From NCBI GenBank assembly GCA_047630275.1, contig JBLHVN010000001.1, forward strand, positions 992,001-1,056,000: a stretch of 64,000 nucleotides of DNA. Reading direction: 5' to 3'. The notes under the pieces are model-generated. The model worked only from the letters and a program-made list of their open reading frames with translations, was not told where the DNA came from and searched no databases. The translations under genes were made by a program, and so were the position numbers. The DNA is from GCA-2720865 sp047630275 (GTDB taxonomy: Bacteria > Bdellovibrionota > Bacteriovoracia > Bacteriovoracales > Bacteriovoracaceae). Position 1 is the first letter of the stretch. Every line of letters starts with the position of its first letter. Shown here one piece after another: positions 51,895 through 59,735 of the stretch.

Positions 51895-52932
51895 ATGAAT
51901 CAAGAAAATGCCGTATGGGCCCTTGTTAATGATTTAGGAACTAAAAAGGGAATCTCTGAGATTGTTATAAATAGTCCTAAAGAAGTCTTTGTTGAAAGAG
52001 GCGGGCAGTTTATCCAGCTCAATGTAACACTCACGAAAAAAGATATCCGCGAATTCTCTATTGAGTTAGCAGAGTTTAATAAAAAGTCCTTTGATGAGAA
52101 TAACCCCATCTTAGATGGTAACTTACCAGATGGATCTAGAGTGAATATCTTAAACGAACCCTTCGCCCATGGTTGCCCAGCTATTTCGATTAGAAAGTAT
52201 TTAAAGAATATTCAAAGCTTTGAAACAAACCCAACGATCTTTGGGCTTACTCCAGAGTGGATTCTTTTCTTTCAGGCCCTTATGTCCTCAAGAATGAATA
52301 TCATCGTCAGTGGGGGAACCGGGGTTGGTAAGACAACTTTTATGAACCTTCTTTTGCAAGAGCTTTCAAAACAAGAGAGGATCATTACCATTGAAGATAC
52401 TATGGAGCTTAACTTCACCCATCCAAACCTCGTCAGGTTAGAAGCAGGAACAAGAACCACCGGGGCTAAGGCCAATATCTCAACGAGAGACTTAGTTAAG
52501 AATACTTTAAGAATGAGACCTGATCGTATTATCATTGGGGAGGTGAGAGGAGGAGAGCTCTTTGATCTTCTTCAGGCCATGAACACAGGTCATGATGGAT
52601 CAATGGCCTCAATTCACGCCAATTCTCCAGGGGAATGCCTCAATAGAATGGAGACCCTCTATTTATTAGCGGGGTTTGATGTCCCTTATCAGGCCGTGAA
52701 AAAACAAATCGGAAATGCCGTTGATTTTATCGTTCAAGTAGGACGAGATAGAGAAGGAAACAGAATCATCACTTCTGTTCAAGAGATAACAGGAATGGAA
52801 GGCTCTAATATCTTATCTCAACAGATAGGCGTTCATGAAGATGGAAAGTTTATAAAGACAGGAATTTCACCTAAGAATATGCAGCGTATTTCACAAATGG
52901 GCGGGCTTCCTATGAACTTTTTTGCCACTTAA
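51895..52932 (+). CDS. CpaF/TadA-type secretion ATPase (orphan)
   Basis: The ATG at 51895 has GAGG 7 bases upstream; a TTG at 51883 would give four more residues. The 345-residue product has an N-terminal domain with ISEIVINSPKEVFVERGG, then the VirB11-like ATPase: SGGTGVGKTTF (Walker A, about 139-149), Asp box IEDTMELN, Walker B RIIIGEVRGGE and His box SIHANSPGECL. These drive type IV pili, tight-adherence or type II/IV secretion. The usual long N-terminus and fellow Tad genes (TadB/C, pilin, secretin) are missing nearby. Confidence 0.85.
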   Translation: MNQENAVWALVNDLGTKKGISEIVINSPKEVFVERGGQFIQLNVTLTKKDIREFSIELAEFNKKSFDENNPILDGNLPDGSRVNILNEPFAHGCPAISIRKYLKNIQSFETNPTIFGLTPEWILFFQALMSSRMNIIVSGGTGVGKTTFMNLLLQELSKQERIITIEDTMELNFTHPNLVRLEAGTRTTGAKANISTRDLVKNTLRMRPDRIIIGEVRGGELFDLLQAMNTGHDGSMASIHANSPGECLNRMETLYLLAGFDVPYQAVKKQIGNAVDFIVQVGRDREGNRIITSVQEITGMEGSNILSQQIGVHEDGKFIKTGISPKNMQRISQMGGLPMNFFAT

Positions 52933-52940
52933 AAAGGAAA

Positions 52941-52970
52941 CAATACCGGCCTTAGTTAAGACCGGTATTG
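52941..52970. terminator. Bidirectional terminator-like hairpin
   Basis: CAATACCGG (52941-52949) pairs with CCGGTATTG (52962-52970); inside, CTTA-GT-TAAG adds a second stem. A-rich sequence at 52931-52940 would serve as a T-tract for minus-strand transcription. It separates the CpaF-like gene (+) from the small lipoprotein gene (-). Confidence 0.7.
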
Positions 52971-52986
52971 CTTAGGAAGATCCACA

Positions 52987-53154
52987 TCATCTGTCAGATT
53001 TTACTGACGCAAATGTTTTAATTTTTTGTGGTGCAGGGGATGCAGCTTCAGTCTTCTTGGGACTGAGCTGATGAGTGCAGGAAGCAAAACTGGTTCCTGC
53101 TAGGGTGAGTCCCAAGAAGACGAGAAGTGTTTTTGTGCATGTAGAAGTTTTCAT
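52987..53154 (-). CDS. Small 55-residue lipoprotein
   Basis: The frame runs ATG 53154 to TGA 52989-52987. AAGGA lies 6 bases before the ATG. The signal (MKTSTCTKTLLVFLGLTLAG) ends near TSFASC, where Cys26 is the likely lipidated residue. The mature part is only about 30 residues, Pro/Ala/Lys-rich. A hairpin terminator lies downstream. It is the only gene in the 336-bp gap between CpaF and the kinase. Function unknown; small entericidin-like or envelope-stress lipoproteins have this shape. Confidence 0.7.
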   Translation of the reverse strand: MKTSTCTKTLLVFLGLTLAGTSFASCTHQLSPKKTEAASPAPQKIKTFASVKSDR

Positions 53155-53319
53155 AGTTAATCCTTGTTGTTTAAGTTTCTAAGTTAATTCCAGTATGCCT
53201 TAAGGATCAAAAGGGATTGTTCTAGCCCCGTCACAATTTTGTCATTTAAAGTGCGAGTTTTGTAAGGTTTGCTGCCACGTGTTATATCTCAATTGTCTTT
53301 CTTTATGTTAGGCTCCCTT

Positions 53320-54258
53320 ATGTTTAAAGGTAGGTGGTTCTTCCACCCTGTTTTTGTATTCATCTTTTCCATCATGGCCCTTGGGACATCTTTGTTTCTT
53401 TATATCCGTACCTATCTTCAGGCCAATGATGCCTTTGTTAGTTATCTTGAAGCCCGCAATATTGACCCCACTCAATTTGCTGATTCTGATACCTGGCTGA
53501 ATGTGGTTGTGCTTTCGGTTTTGGTGGCCATCATTCTCACCGGCGTGATTCTCATCTTCATTTATTATCAAAAGATGATCAGGCTCTATAGGATGCAGCA
53601 GAATTTTATCTCGGGCTTCACCCATGAGTTAAAGACTCCTATTGCTTCATTGAGATTATTCTTAGACACCTTCACCCGCCATGATCTTCCAAGAGAAGAG
53701 CAGGTTAAATACTTTGCCTATATGAGGCGTGATACTGAGAGGCTTTCAGATAATGTGACTCAGATCCTAGACCTAGCAAAGATCGAAGATAAAAAGTATG
53801 AAGGGGAGTTTGTTGTTTATGATCTAAATGACTTTATTGATTCTTGGGTGAGCAAGTGTCCTCATTTTTTCGAGCAATGTGAGATAAATGTAATTAAACA
53901 AGAGGGAAGTGATCCAAGGGTTCGCTTAGATGGAAGGCTTTTTGAAATGCTCTTAATGAACTTAGTCACAAACGGGATCAATTATAATCAAAGCAGCCAG
54001 AAAAAAATAGATATTCAAATTGAAAGCGCAGATAAGGTTATTAAATTAATTGTCTCTGATAATGGACTTGGTATTCCCAAGAAAGAAATCAAACAAATCT
54101 TTAAGAAGTTTTATCAAGTAGGAAAAACCTCTAAAGGAACGGGACTTGGGCTCTATATGGTGAATCATATAGTCAGGATCCATAAAGGAAATATAAAAGT
54201 AGAAAGCCCTGAAGGCATGGGCAGTCAGTTTATCGTTGAACTTCCAAGGGTAGGGTAA
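53320..54258 (+). CDS. Sensor histidine kinase
   Basis: The chosen ATG at 53320 has TTAGG 7 bases upstream; ATG 53305 and TTG 53269 are longer alternatives without better sites. Two membrane helices (about 9-33 and 63-83 from this start) flank a short periplasmic loop of about 28 residues, a very small sensor. HisKA H-box GFTHELKTP has the phosphorylated His102. N-box NLVTNGINYN, G1 DNGLGIP and G2 GTGLGLYMV give a complete ATPase domain. There is no HAMP. Partner response regulator overlaps by one base. Confidence 0.87.
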   Translation: MFKGRWFFHPVFVFIFSIMALGTSLFLYIRTYLQANDAFVSYLEARNIDPTQFADSDTWLNVVVLSVLVAIILTGVILIFIYYQKMIRLYRMQQNFISGFTHELKTPIASLRLFLDTFTRHDLPREEQVKYFAYMRRDTERLSDNVTQILDLAKIEDKKYEGEFVVYDLNDFIDSWVSKCPHFFEQCEINVIKQEGSDPRVRLDGRLFEMLLMNLVTNGINYNQSSQKKIDIQIESADKVIKLIVSDNGLGIPKKEIKQIFKKFYQVGKTSKGTGLGLYMVNHIVRIHKGNIKVESPEGMGSQFIVELPRVG

Positions 54259-54986
54259 TGGGTTCAAAAATTTTAATTATTGAAGATGAAATTCATATCG
54301 CTGAGGGACTAAAACTAAACCTTAGCTTACAAGGTCATGACATAGTCTTGGCCCATAACGGACTTGAAGGGCTTAAGCTTTGGGAAGAAGAAAAACCAGA
54401 GCTCATCGTTCTTGACCTGATGATGCCGGCCCTAGATGGTTTTCAAGTCTTAAAAAAGATTCGAGCTATAGATAAGAAGATCCCCATCCTCATCCTATCG
54501 GCCCGAGATCAGGCCAAAGATAAAGTTAAGTGTTTAAAAGACGGAGTCGATGACTATTTATCAAAACCTTTTAATTTAGATGAATTTCTTCTTAGAGTAG
54601 ACCGGCTCTTAACCCGCTCTTCGTGGACTGAGAAAAGTGATCCTGATGAACTCTTAGATCTTGATAAGGAATTTAAAGAAAAAGAATATCGCTTTGGCAC
54701 AAACCGCATCGACTTTGTTTTATGTAAGGGCTTCAATGTTGAAGGAGAGTTTCAGCTGACCAGTCAGGAGATCCGCCTCCTAAAGCTTTTCATTATTAAA
54801 AAGGGAATTCCACTCACAAGAAAAGAGTTGCTTGAAATTGGCTGGGGCTATTCTCAAGAGACGAGCACCAGAACCGTGGATAACTTCCTCGTTCGTTTTC
54901 GTAAGTATTTTGAAGTTGACCCTAAAGAGCCAAAGTTCTTTAAGAGCATGCGTTCAGTGGGCTATCTATTCACTCCTGAAGGGTAG
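54258..54986 (+). CDS. OmpR/PhoB-type response regulator
   Basis: The 242-residue protein has a receiver domain with the acidic pair Glu9-Asp10, phosphoacceptor Asp53 (LIVLDLMMPALDG), Ser81 and Lys103 (LSKPF), and a C-terminal winged helix with EIRLLKLFIIKKGIPLTRKELLE and TRTVDNFLVRFRKYF. ATG lies one base inside the kinase stop (TAATG). It is a transcriptional regulator with the kinase; target genes unknown. Confidence 0.9.
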   Translation: MGSKILIIEDEIHIAEGLKLNLSLQGHDIVLAHNGLEGLKLWEEEKPELIVLDLMMPALDGFQVLKKIRAIDKKIPILILSARDQAKDKVKCLKDGVDDYLSKPFNLDEFLLRVDRLLTRSSWTEKSDPDELLDLDKEFKEKEYRFGTNRIDFVLCKGFNVEGEFQLTSQEIRLLKLFIIKKGIPLTRKELLEIGWGYSQETSTRTVDNFLVRFRKYFEVDPKEPKFFKSMRSVGYLFTPEG

Positions 54987-55113
54987 TAACTACTCGTAAT
55001 TATAGCCATTTATTTCACAATTTAACGCGATGTGTAAATACTTCGTAATGCCTGTTTCAGCTTCAAATATATGTTATCAATGGCTCAGAAAAACAAAGAC
55101 GCCGGGGGGCAAA

Positions 55114-55818
55114 ATGAAGTTTATTGGCTTAGGGCTAATATTACTTTTTTCACTAAGATCTATGTCAGTAAGAGCTGCTTCTTCTGATTTGGTGAAAGAC
55201 AATCGCATCCTATCTTGCACTCGCTCTATTGTTGAGCAGGGAATAGGTGGGAGAGATGGGTTAATCTTTGCCGCTCAATTACTGGAATCAGAAATTGAGC
55301 AAGGCAAGAAGCTCTCTCATTGCAAAAGCTTTCTTCTAACTGGAGAGAGAACAATGAATATTGATAGAGATGATTTTTCAAATTTCCTAGAGAAACTTGA
55401 GGTTAAGGCCTCAACGAAAAGGCAACTGAATCAATTTAACAAGCCTTTCTATGAATGCCGCTTTAAGAAGATTGAAGCTGTCATTGCAGAAGGCTTTGAT
55501 CTAAAGCGAGGTCTTGGTGCCGCCAAATGTGTGGGATCTAATAAGAGGACTTATATAATCTTAGTAGATCAAAAAACTTACGGACTTGATTTTATCGCTC
55601 AGGCCTTTTCTCAAAATATCTTCATTGATAAAGAAAATAAATTCCTTGAATTAGATCAAGGAGCCAAGAGCTACGCCATTGGTGAGTACCTAGGAGATGT
55701 CCTAGAGACGGACCTTGAGCTCGATGAGATTGGTACGAGGGCCCTCTCTAAGGGGCAGGCAGCCAGCAAGTTTAAGCAAATCGGGCGTTTTAAGGCCATT
55801 TCCATCGAACAAGTTTAA
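55114..55818 (+). CDS. Secreted hypothetical protein
   Basis: The ATG at 55114 follows GGGGGG with 4 bases spacing and starts a typical signal peptide (KFIGLGLILLFSLRSMSVRAAS); a frame open from 55030 would place 28 non-hydrophobic residues before it. The mature part (about 210 residues) has four to five cysteines, likely disulfides (SCTRSIVEQ, HCKSFLL, FYECRFK, AKCVGSN), and a fold with alternating helices and strands. No family recognised. It sits alone between the two-component pair and fabI. Confidence 0.62.
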   Translation: MKFIGLGLILLFSLRSMSVRAASSDLVKDNRILSCTRSIVEQGIGGRDGLIFAAQLLESEIEQGKKLSHCKSFLLTGERTMNIDRDDFSNFLEKLEVKASTKRQLNQFNKPFYECRFKKIEAVIAEGFDLKRGLGAAKCVGSNKRTYIILVDQKTYGLDFIAQAFSQNIFIDKENKFLELDQGAKSYAIGEYLGDVLETDLELDEIGTRALSKGQAASKFKQIGRFKAISIEQV

Positions 55819-55902
55819 TCCTCAAAATTAACGCAGGACGACTCAAAAGGAGACTTCCTTCTGTGTTAGGATGCCCAGAATTTTTAAAACAAAGGAAAGA
55901 TT

Positions 55903-56673
55903 ATGGGACTGCTTGAAGGCAAAAAAGCCCTAGTGCTTGGAATTGCAAATGATATGTCGATCGCTTGGGGAATCACCCGCGCACTTAAGGCCGAAGGGGC
56001 GTCTATTGGACTAACCTATTTAAATGATGCCTTAAAGAAAAGGGTAGAGCCTCTCTCTGAGGAGATTGGAGCAGACTTTCTCGTAGAGATGGATGTTACC
56101 AATGAAGATCACTACGAAGCCTTAAAGAAGACTGTCCAAGATAATTGGGGAAAGTTTGATATCCTTGTTCACTCTCTAGCATTTGCTGATAGAGCGGATC
56201 TTAAGGGACGCTTTCACGAAACAAGCCGGTCTGGCTTTGCTATGGCCTGTGATATTTCTGCTTATTCATTAATTGGTCTAACTAAGGCCCTTAAAGAAGA
56301 GATGAATGAAGGTGGCTCTATTATGGCCATGACCTATCATGGATCTCAGCAAGTCATGGACGGATACAATGTTATGGGCGTAGCTAAAGCAGCTCTTGAA
56401 GCTTCAGCTCGTTATTTAGCCTCAGATCTTGGTGTTGATAAGATTAGAGTTAACTGTATCTCAGCCGGTCCTATTAGAACCTTGGCCGCCTCAGGTGTTC
56501 CTGGTCTTAAGAAGATCTTTAATATTATCGAAGAGCGTGCTCCTCTAAGAAGAAATATCACCACTGAAGAAGTGGGCGGGACAGCACTTTATTTAGCATC
56601 AGATTTATCTTCAGGTGTAACTGGTCAGATTCTTTACTGTGATAGTGGAATCTCAACCATGGCCACTTGTTAA
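55903..56673 (+). CDS. fabI: Enoyl-[acyl-carrier-protein] reductase
   Basis: The 256-residue short-chain dehydrogenase has GIANDMSIAWGI (13-24), the NADH-binding motif unique to FabI, DVTNEDH, and the catalytic Tyr145, Tyr155 and Lys162 set (YHGSQQVMDGYNVMGVAK, Tyr-x6-Lys). SAGPIRTLAASGV follows as the substrate loop. It reduces trans-2-enoyl-ACP in each cycle of fatty-acid synthesis. AAAGGAAAG lies before the ATG. It is the target of triclosan-type inhibitors in other bacteria. Confidence 0.95.
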   Translation: MGLLEGKKALVLGIANDMSIAWGITRALKAEGASIGLTYLNDALKKRVEPLSEEIGADFLVEMDVTNEDHYEALKKTVQDNWGKFDILVHSLAFADRADLKGRFHETSRSGFAMACDISAYSLIGLTKALKEEMNEGGSIMAMTYHGSQQVMDGYNVMGVAKAALEASARYLASDLGVDKIRVNCISAGPIRTLAASGVPGLKKIFNIIEERAPLRRNITTEEVGGTALYLASDLSSGVTGQILYCDSGISTMATC

Positions 56674-56704
56674 GATTTTTAAACTTTGCTAATGATTTCT
56701 CTCT

Positions 56705-57022
56705 ATGGATAAAACTATAACGAACCCAGTCAAATGGAGCACTAGGCTTAGCTTAGGGCTCCAAAAATTGATCCCAGCTTTTCTTATGAGCTGGTTCAAG
56801 CGCTTTGATGCCAAGGTAGATGGGGCGGCTTCTTTTTTTGTTAAGCACTGGGGAAAGAGCAAGTTTATGGTGGCCATGAGTAAGAAGTCTCAGGTCTTAG
56901 GTATTGAGAAGCTTTGGGAAATGTCGCCTAAGGCTTTTATTTACTTTTTTATGTTCTATCTTATTAGAGACACCATTTTGTATATTATCATCCCCATCTA
57001 TATAGCAAAGGCCACTAACTAG
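56705..57022 (+). CDS. Small membrane-associated hypothetical protein
   Basis: The 105-residue protein is basic and amphipathic in its first 75 residues (LQKLIPAFLMSWFKRFDAK, VDGAASFFVKHWGKSK), then has one C-terminal membrane helix (FIYFFMFYLIRDTILYIIIPIYI). No signal peptide. It ends one base before the start of the Na/Pi-PhoU gene, and may be its partner. Unknown family. Confidence 0.6.
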   Translation: MDKTITNPVKWSTRLSLGLQKLIPAFLMSWFKRFDAKVDGAASFFVKHWGKSKFMVAMSKKSQVLGIEKLWEMSPKAFIYFFMFYLIRDTILYIIIPIYIAKATN

Positions 57023-57023
57023 A

Positions 57024-58562
57024 ATGAAGGCCTTGCCTCCTATTTTGTTATTTCTTCCTTTTGTCGTTATGGGAATGCGCCTGCTTCGGACTTCTTTTCA
57101 AAGCTTATTTGCTTCAACCATTCATAAAGGAATCTTAAGCGATAAAAAAGGACCCACTAATCTTGTAACCGGGTTACTTGGATCTCTTTTTTTCTTGAGC
57201 ACCTCAATTTATAACAGGCTTTTATTAAATCTTTTACAAGGAAGGCTGATCTCTAAAGAGCGCGCTTATTTTTTAAGCACGGGAAGCCTTCTTGGAAGTT
57301 ATCTTTTCGTTTTTCTCTTTTTATACACGGATCATATCTTCAGCTTAATCGCTATGCTGGTGGCCTGTTTAGGAGTGCTTTGGTCAACAGGTTTAAGGCT
57401 AAGGTTAATCTCTAGGGCCGTTTTTGGCTTTGGGCTGATCTTCTTTGGTCTCTCCTTAGGGGAACACTTTCTTGGAGAGTTTGCTTTAGAAGTGAATAAC
57501 TCTATGGCCTTAATTCTAGGAGTTGGGTTTTCATTGATCCTCCGCTCTAGTGGAGTAGCTCTTATCATTGGGCTTTGGTCTATGCACTTTGGACCTACAG
57601 TAGCTCCTTTTATGTTTGGAGCAGGGGTTTTAATAGGAGGGGGAATTCCCGAACTCCTTTTAGGACAACGTTATAGCTCCCAAGTGAAGCAGCTTTCTTT
57701 TCTAAACTTCTCACAGAGGCTTATTGCCTTTATTTTTGCCGTCGGCTTTGCTCATTGGCTTAACGGTCAAAATGGAGAGATCACAAAGATTGACGCGCTT
57801 AATTTTTATGGGCTTTCAATCTTGATAGGAACTATTCTTTGCTTCTCTTTTCAAGGAAGCCTAAAGAAACTCTCTCAGAAGATCTTTCCTAACGAAGAGT
57901 ATCCGGATAATCCAAAGTTAGATTATGGAGCAGGAGGGGTGGACACTTCTGCTGCTTTTTCCCTTATCCAGGCCCGCCGTCAAGTAGGCAAACTCTCTGA
58001 AATTGTAGAGAGGCTCTTTTCTAAGGTCAGGATCTATCTTGAAAATGAAATCAATCCTCGGACTCTCGCTAAGATTAAAGATTACGAAAGAGTGACTGAT
58101 AATATCCGCCAAGAAGTTGAAGAATTTCTCCTTCTTGTCATGGAGCAGCCCCTTTTAAGTAAAGAGGCCAAGGAAATAAAACTTCTACAGCAGCTTGTAG
58201 GAGACCTTGAAGGGGTGGCAGATTATCTTGATAAGATTGCCACTTATAAAACCAAACTAGAAGAGGATCAAAAGATCCCTGAACCTCTTCTTCAAGAGTT
58301 CGTGGAATATTTTTTGAAAGTAGAAAGATACTTTTTTAAGGTTATAAAAATGGTAGGTGAGCCTCAAGCTGTAAAGATTGAGAAGGCCAACCTTGTTGGG
58401 GATAAGCTCAAAAAGGACCTTGAAGAACTTCGTATCAATCATATTCAAGTTCTTATAGATCAAGGAAGTGAGAGCGCTTCGATCCTGTCCTATTCAGATA
58501 TGCTTTTGTCGCTTCGCAAGATAAGAGGACATGCGCGGCATATTTCCAATGCTTTGGGATAA
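57024..58562 (+). CDS. Na/Pi-cotransporter-like protein with C-terminal PhoU domain (degenerate)
   Basis: The 512-residue protein has about eight to ten membrane helices in residues 5-290, opening with LFLPFVVMGMRLLRTSF as in the NptA/YjbB family. The usual QSSSA-type substrate motif of the first repeat is missing (FLSTSIY occupies the place), so transport may be lost or altered. Residues about 300-512 form two PhoU-like helical bundles (VGKLSEIVERLFSKV, DYERVTDNIRQEVEEFLL). Classified by architecture and N-terminal similarity. Confidence 0.72.
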   Translation: MKALPPILLFLPFVVMGMRLLRTSFQSLFASTIHKGILSDKKGPTNLVTGLLGSLFFLSTSIYNRLLLNLLQGRLISKERAYFLSTGSLLGSYLFVFLFLYTDHIFSLIAMLVACLGVLWSTGLRLRLISRAVFGFGLIFFGLSLGEHFLGEFALEVNNSMALILGVGFSLILRSSGVALIIGLWSMHFGPTVAPFMFGAGVLIGGGIPELLLGQRYSSQVKQLSFLNFSQRLIAFIFAVGFAHWLNGQNGEITKIDALNFYGLSILIGTILCFSFQGSLKKLSQKIFPNEEYPDNPKLDYGAGGVDTSAAFSLIQARRQVGKLSEIVERLFSKVRIYLENEINPRTLAKIKDYERVTDNIRQEVEEFLLLVMEQPLLSKEAKEIKLLQQLVGDLEGVADYLDKIATYKTKLEEDQKIPEPLLQEFVEYFLKVERYFFKVIKMVGEPQAVKIEKANLVGDKLKKDLEELRINHIQVLIDQGSESASILSYSDMLLSLRKIRGHARHISNALG

Positions 58563-58670
58563 CTTCTTCTTTGCCTTGCGTTGATTCGGTTATTAAAAAT
58601 CTAAATATATTTACCTAAAGAGAGTGGGAAGGTACCCTAACTCGTTAGAAAAAATAGAAGGGAGAGACTT

Positions 58671-59732
58671 ATGGATTTGATGTTTAAAGCTTCTGGTATC
58701 TTACAAAGAGGCCACGGTTTAACTTTTGATGATGTGATCATGGTTCCACGGCACTCAGAGATTACTTCAAGAAGAGACCCTAATTTAAAGACACAAGTAA
58801 CTAAGAATTACTCATTAGATATTCCTGTGGTCACGGCCAATATGGATACCATCACTGAAGTTGAAATGGCCTGCACCCTAGCAAAGCTTGGTGGTCTTGG
58901 TATTCTTCACCGCTTTATGAGTGCTGAAGAACAAGTGGTCATGGTTAAAGAGATTCAAAAATTTCAAAAAGACAATAATCTTCCAAGCCTAGTGGCAGCG
59001 TCCATTGGTGTTAAAGAAGACGGTCAAAAACGGGCTCACGCATTAGCAGAAGCTGGAGTTCAGATCTTAACTGTAGACATCGCTCACGGAGACTCTGTGA
59101 TGATGCTTGATACACTTGAGTACGTTAAGAAGACCTTTCCCCATATCGATGTGATCGCTGGAAACGTGGCCACTCCTGATGGAGTTCAAAGGATGATTGA
59201 CCGCGGAGCTGACGCTATTAAAGTTGGTATTGGTCCAGGTTCTATGTGTACAACAAGAATCATCACAGGCCATGGAGTTCCTCAGTTAACGGCCATCGCT
59301 CTTTGTGTAGAGCAAGCTTTAAAATCAAAGATTCCTGTTATCGCCGACGGTGGTATCAAGACTTCTGGAGATATTGTTAAGGCCCTAAGTGCAGGAGCTT
59401 CTACTATCATGGCAGGCTCTTTAGTTTCAGGAACTCTTGAAACTCCTGGTGAAGTAAAAGGTGGCATGAAGCAATACCGCGGTATGGCCTCAAAGGCTGC
59501 CCAAGTTTCTTGGCGTGGAGAACTTCCTACTGGTATGGCCGCTGAAGGCGTTGACACTCAGATCCCTTGTAAAGGATCTGCTATTAACGTGATCAACGAG
59601 CTAACAGGTGGACTTCGTTCTGGGATGACTTACCTTGGTGTGGATAATATTCCTGCCATGAGTGAAGCGGCCCTCTTTATGGAAATGAGCGCAGCTGGAA
59701 TGCAAGAGAGTAAACCTCACGGGCTAAGATAA
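58671..59732 (+). CDS. IMP dehydrogenase / GMP reductase family, lacking CBS domains
   Basis: The 353-residue TIM barrel has LTFDDVIMVP near the N-terminus, GIGPGSMCTTR with catalytic Cys193, ADGGIKTSGD and AGSLVSGTLETPGE. The last phrase (G-T-x-E-T/S-P-G) is typical of IMPDH rather than of GMP reductase. The two CBS domains of standard IMPDH (about 490 residues) are absent; residue 85-110 directly joins the barrel strands. It makes XMP from IMP (or the reverse deamination of GMP). GGGAG precedes the ATG. It heads the plsB-folE operon. Confidence 0.87.
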   Translation: MDLMFKASGILQRGHGLTFDDVIMVPRHSEITSRRDPNLKTQVTKNYSLDIPVVTANMDTITEVEMACTLAKLGGLGILHRFMSAEEQVVMVKEIQKFQKDNNLPSLVAASIGVKEDGQKRAHALAEAGVQILTVDIAHGDSVMMLDTLEYVKKTFPHIDVIAGNVATPDGVQRMIDRGADAIKVGIGPGSMCTTRIITGHGVPQLTAIALCVEQALKSKIPVIADGGIKTSGDIVKALSAGASTIMAGSLVSGTLETPGEVKGGMKQYRGMASKAAQVSWRGELPTGMAAEGVDTQIPCKGSAINVINELTGGLRSGMTYLGVDNIPAMSEAALFMEMSAAGMQESKPHGLR

Positions 59733-59735
59733 GAA

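Noticed and set aside
58563..58670. Purine riboswitch before the IMP dehydrogenase gene
   Set aside because: I looked for the conserved purine-aptamer core and paired arms and did not find them; only a weak promoter-like stretch is present.
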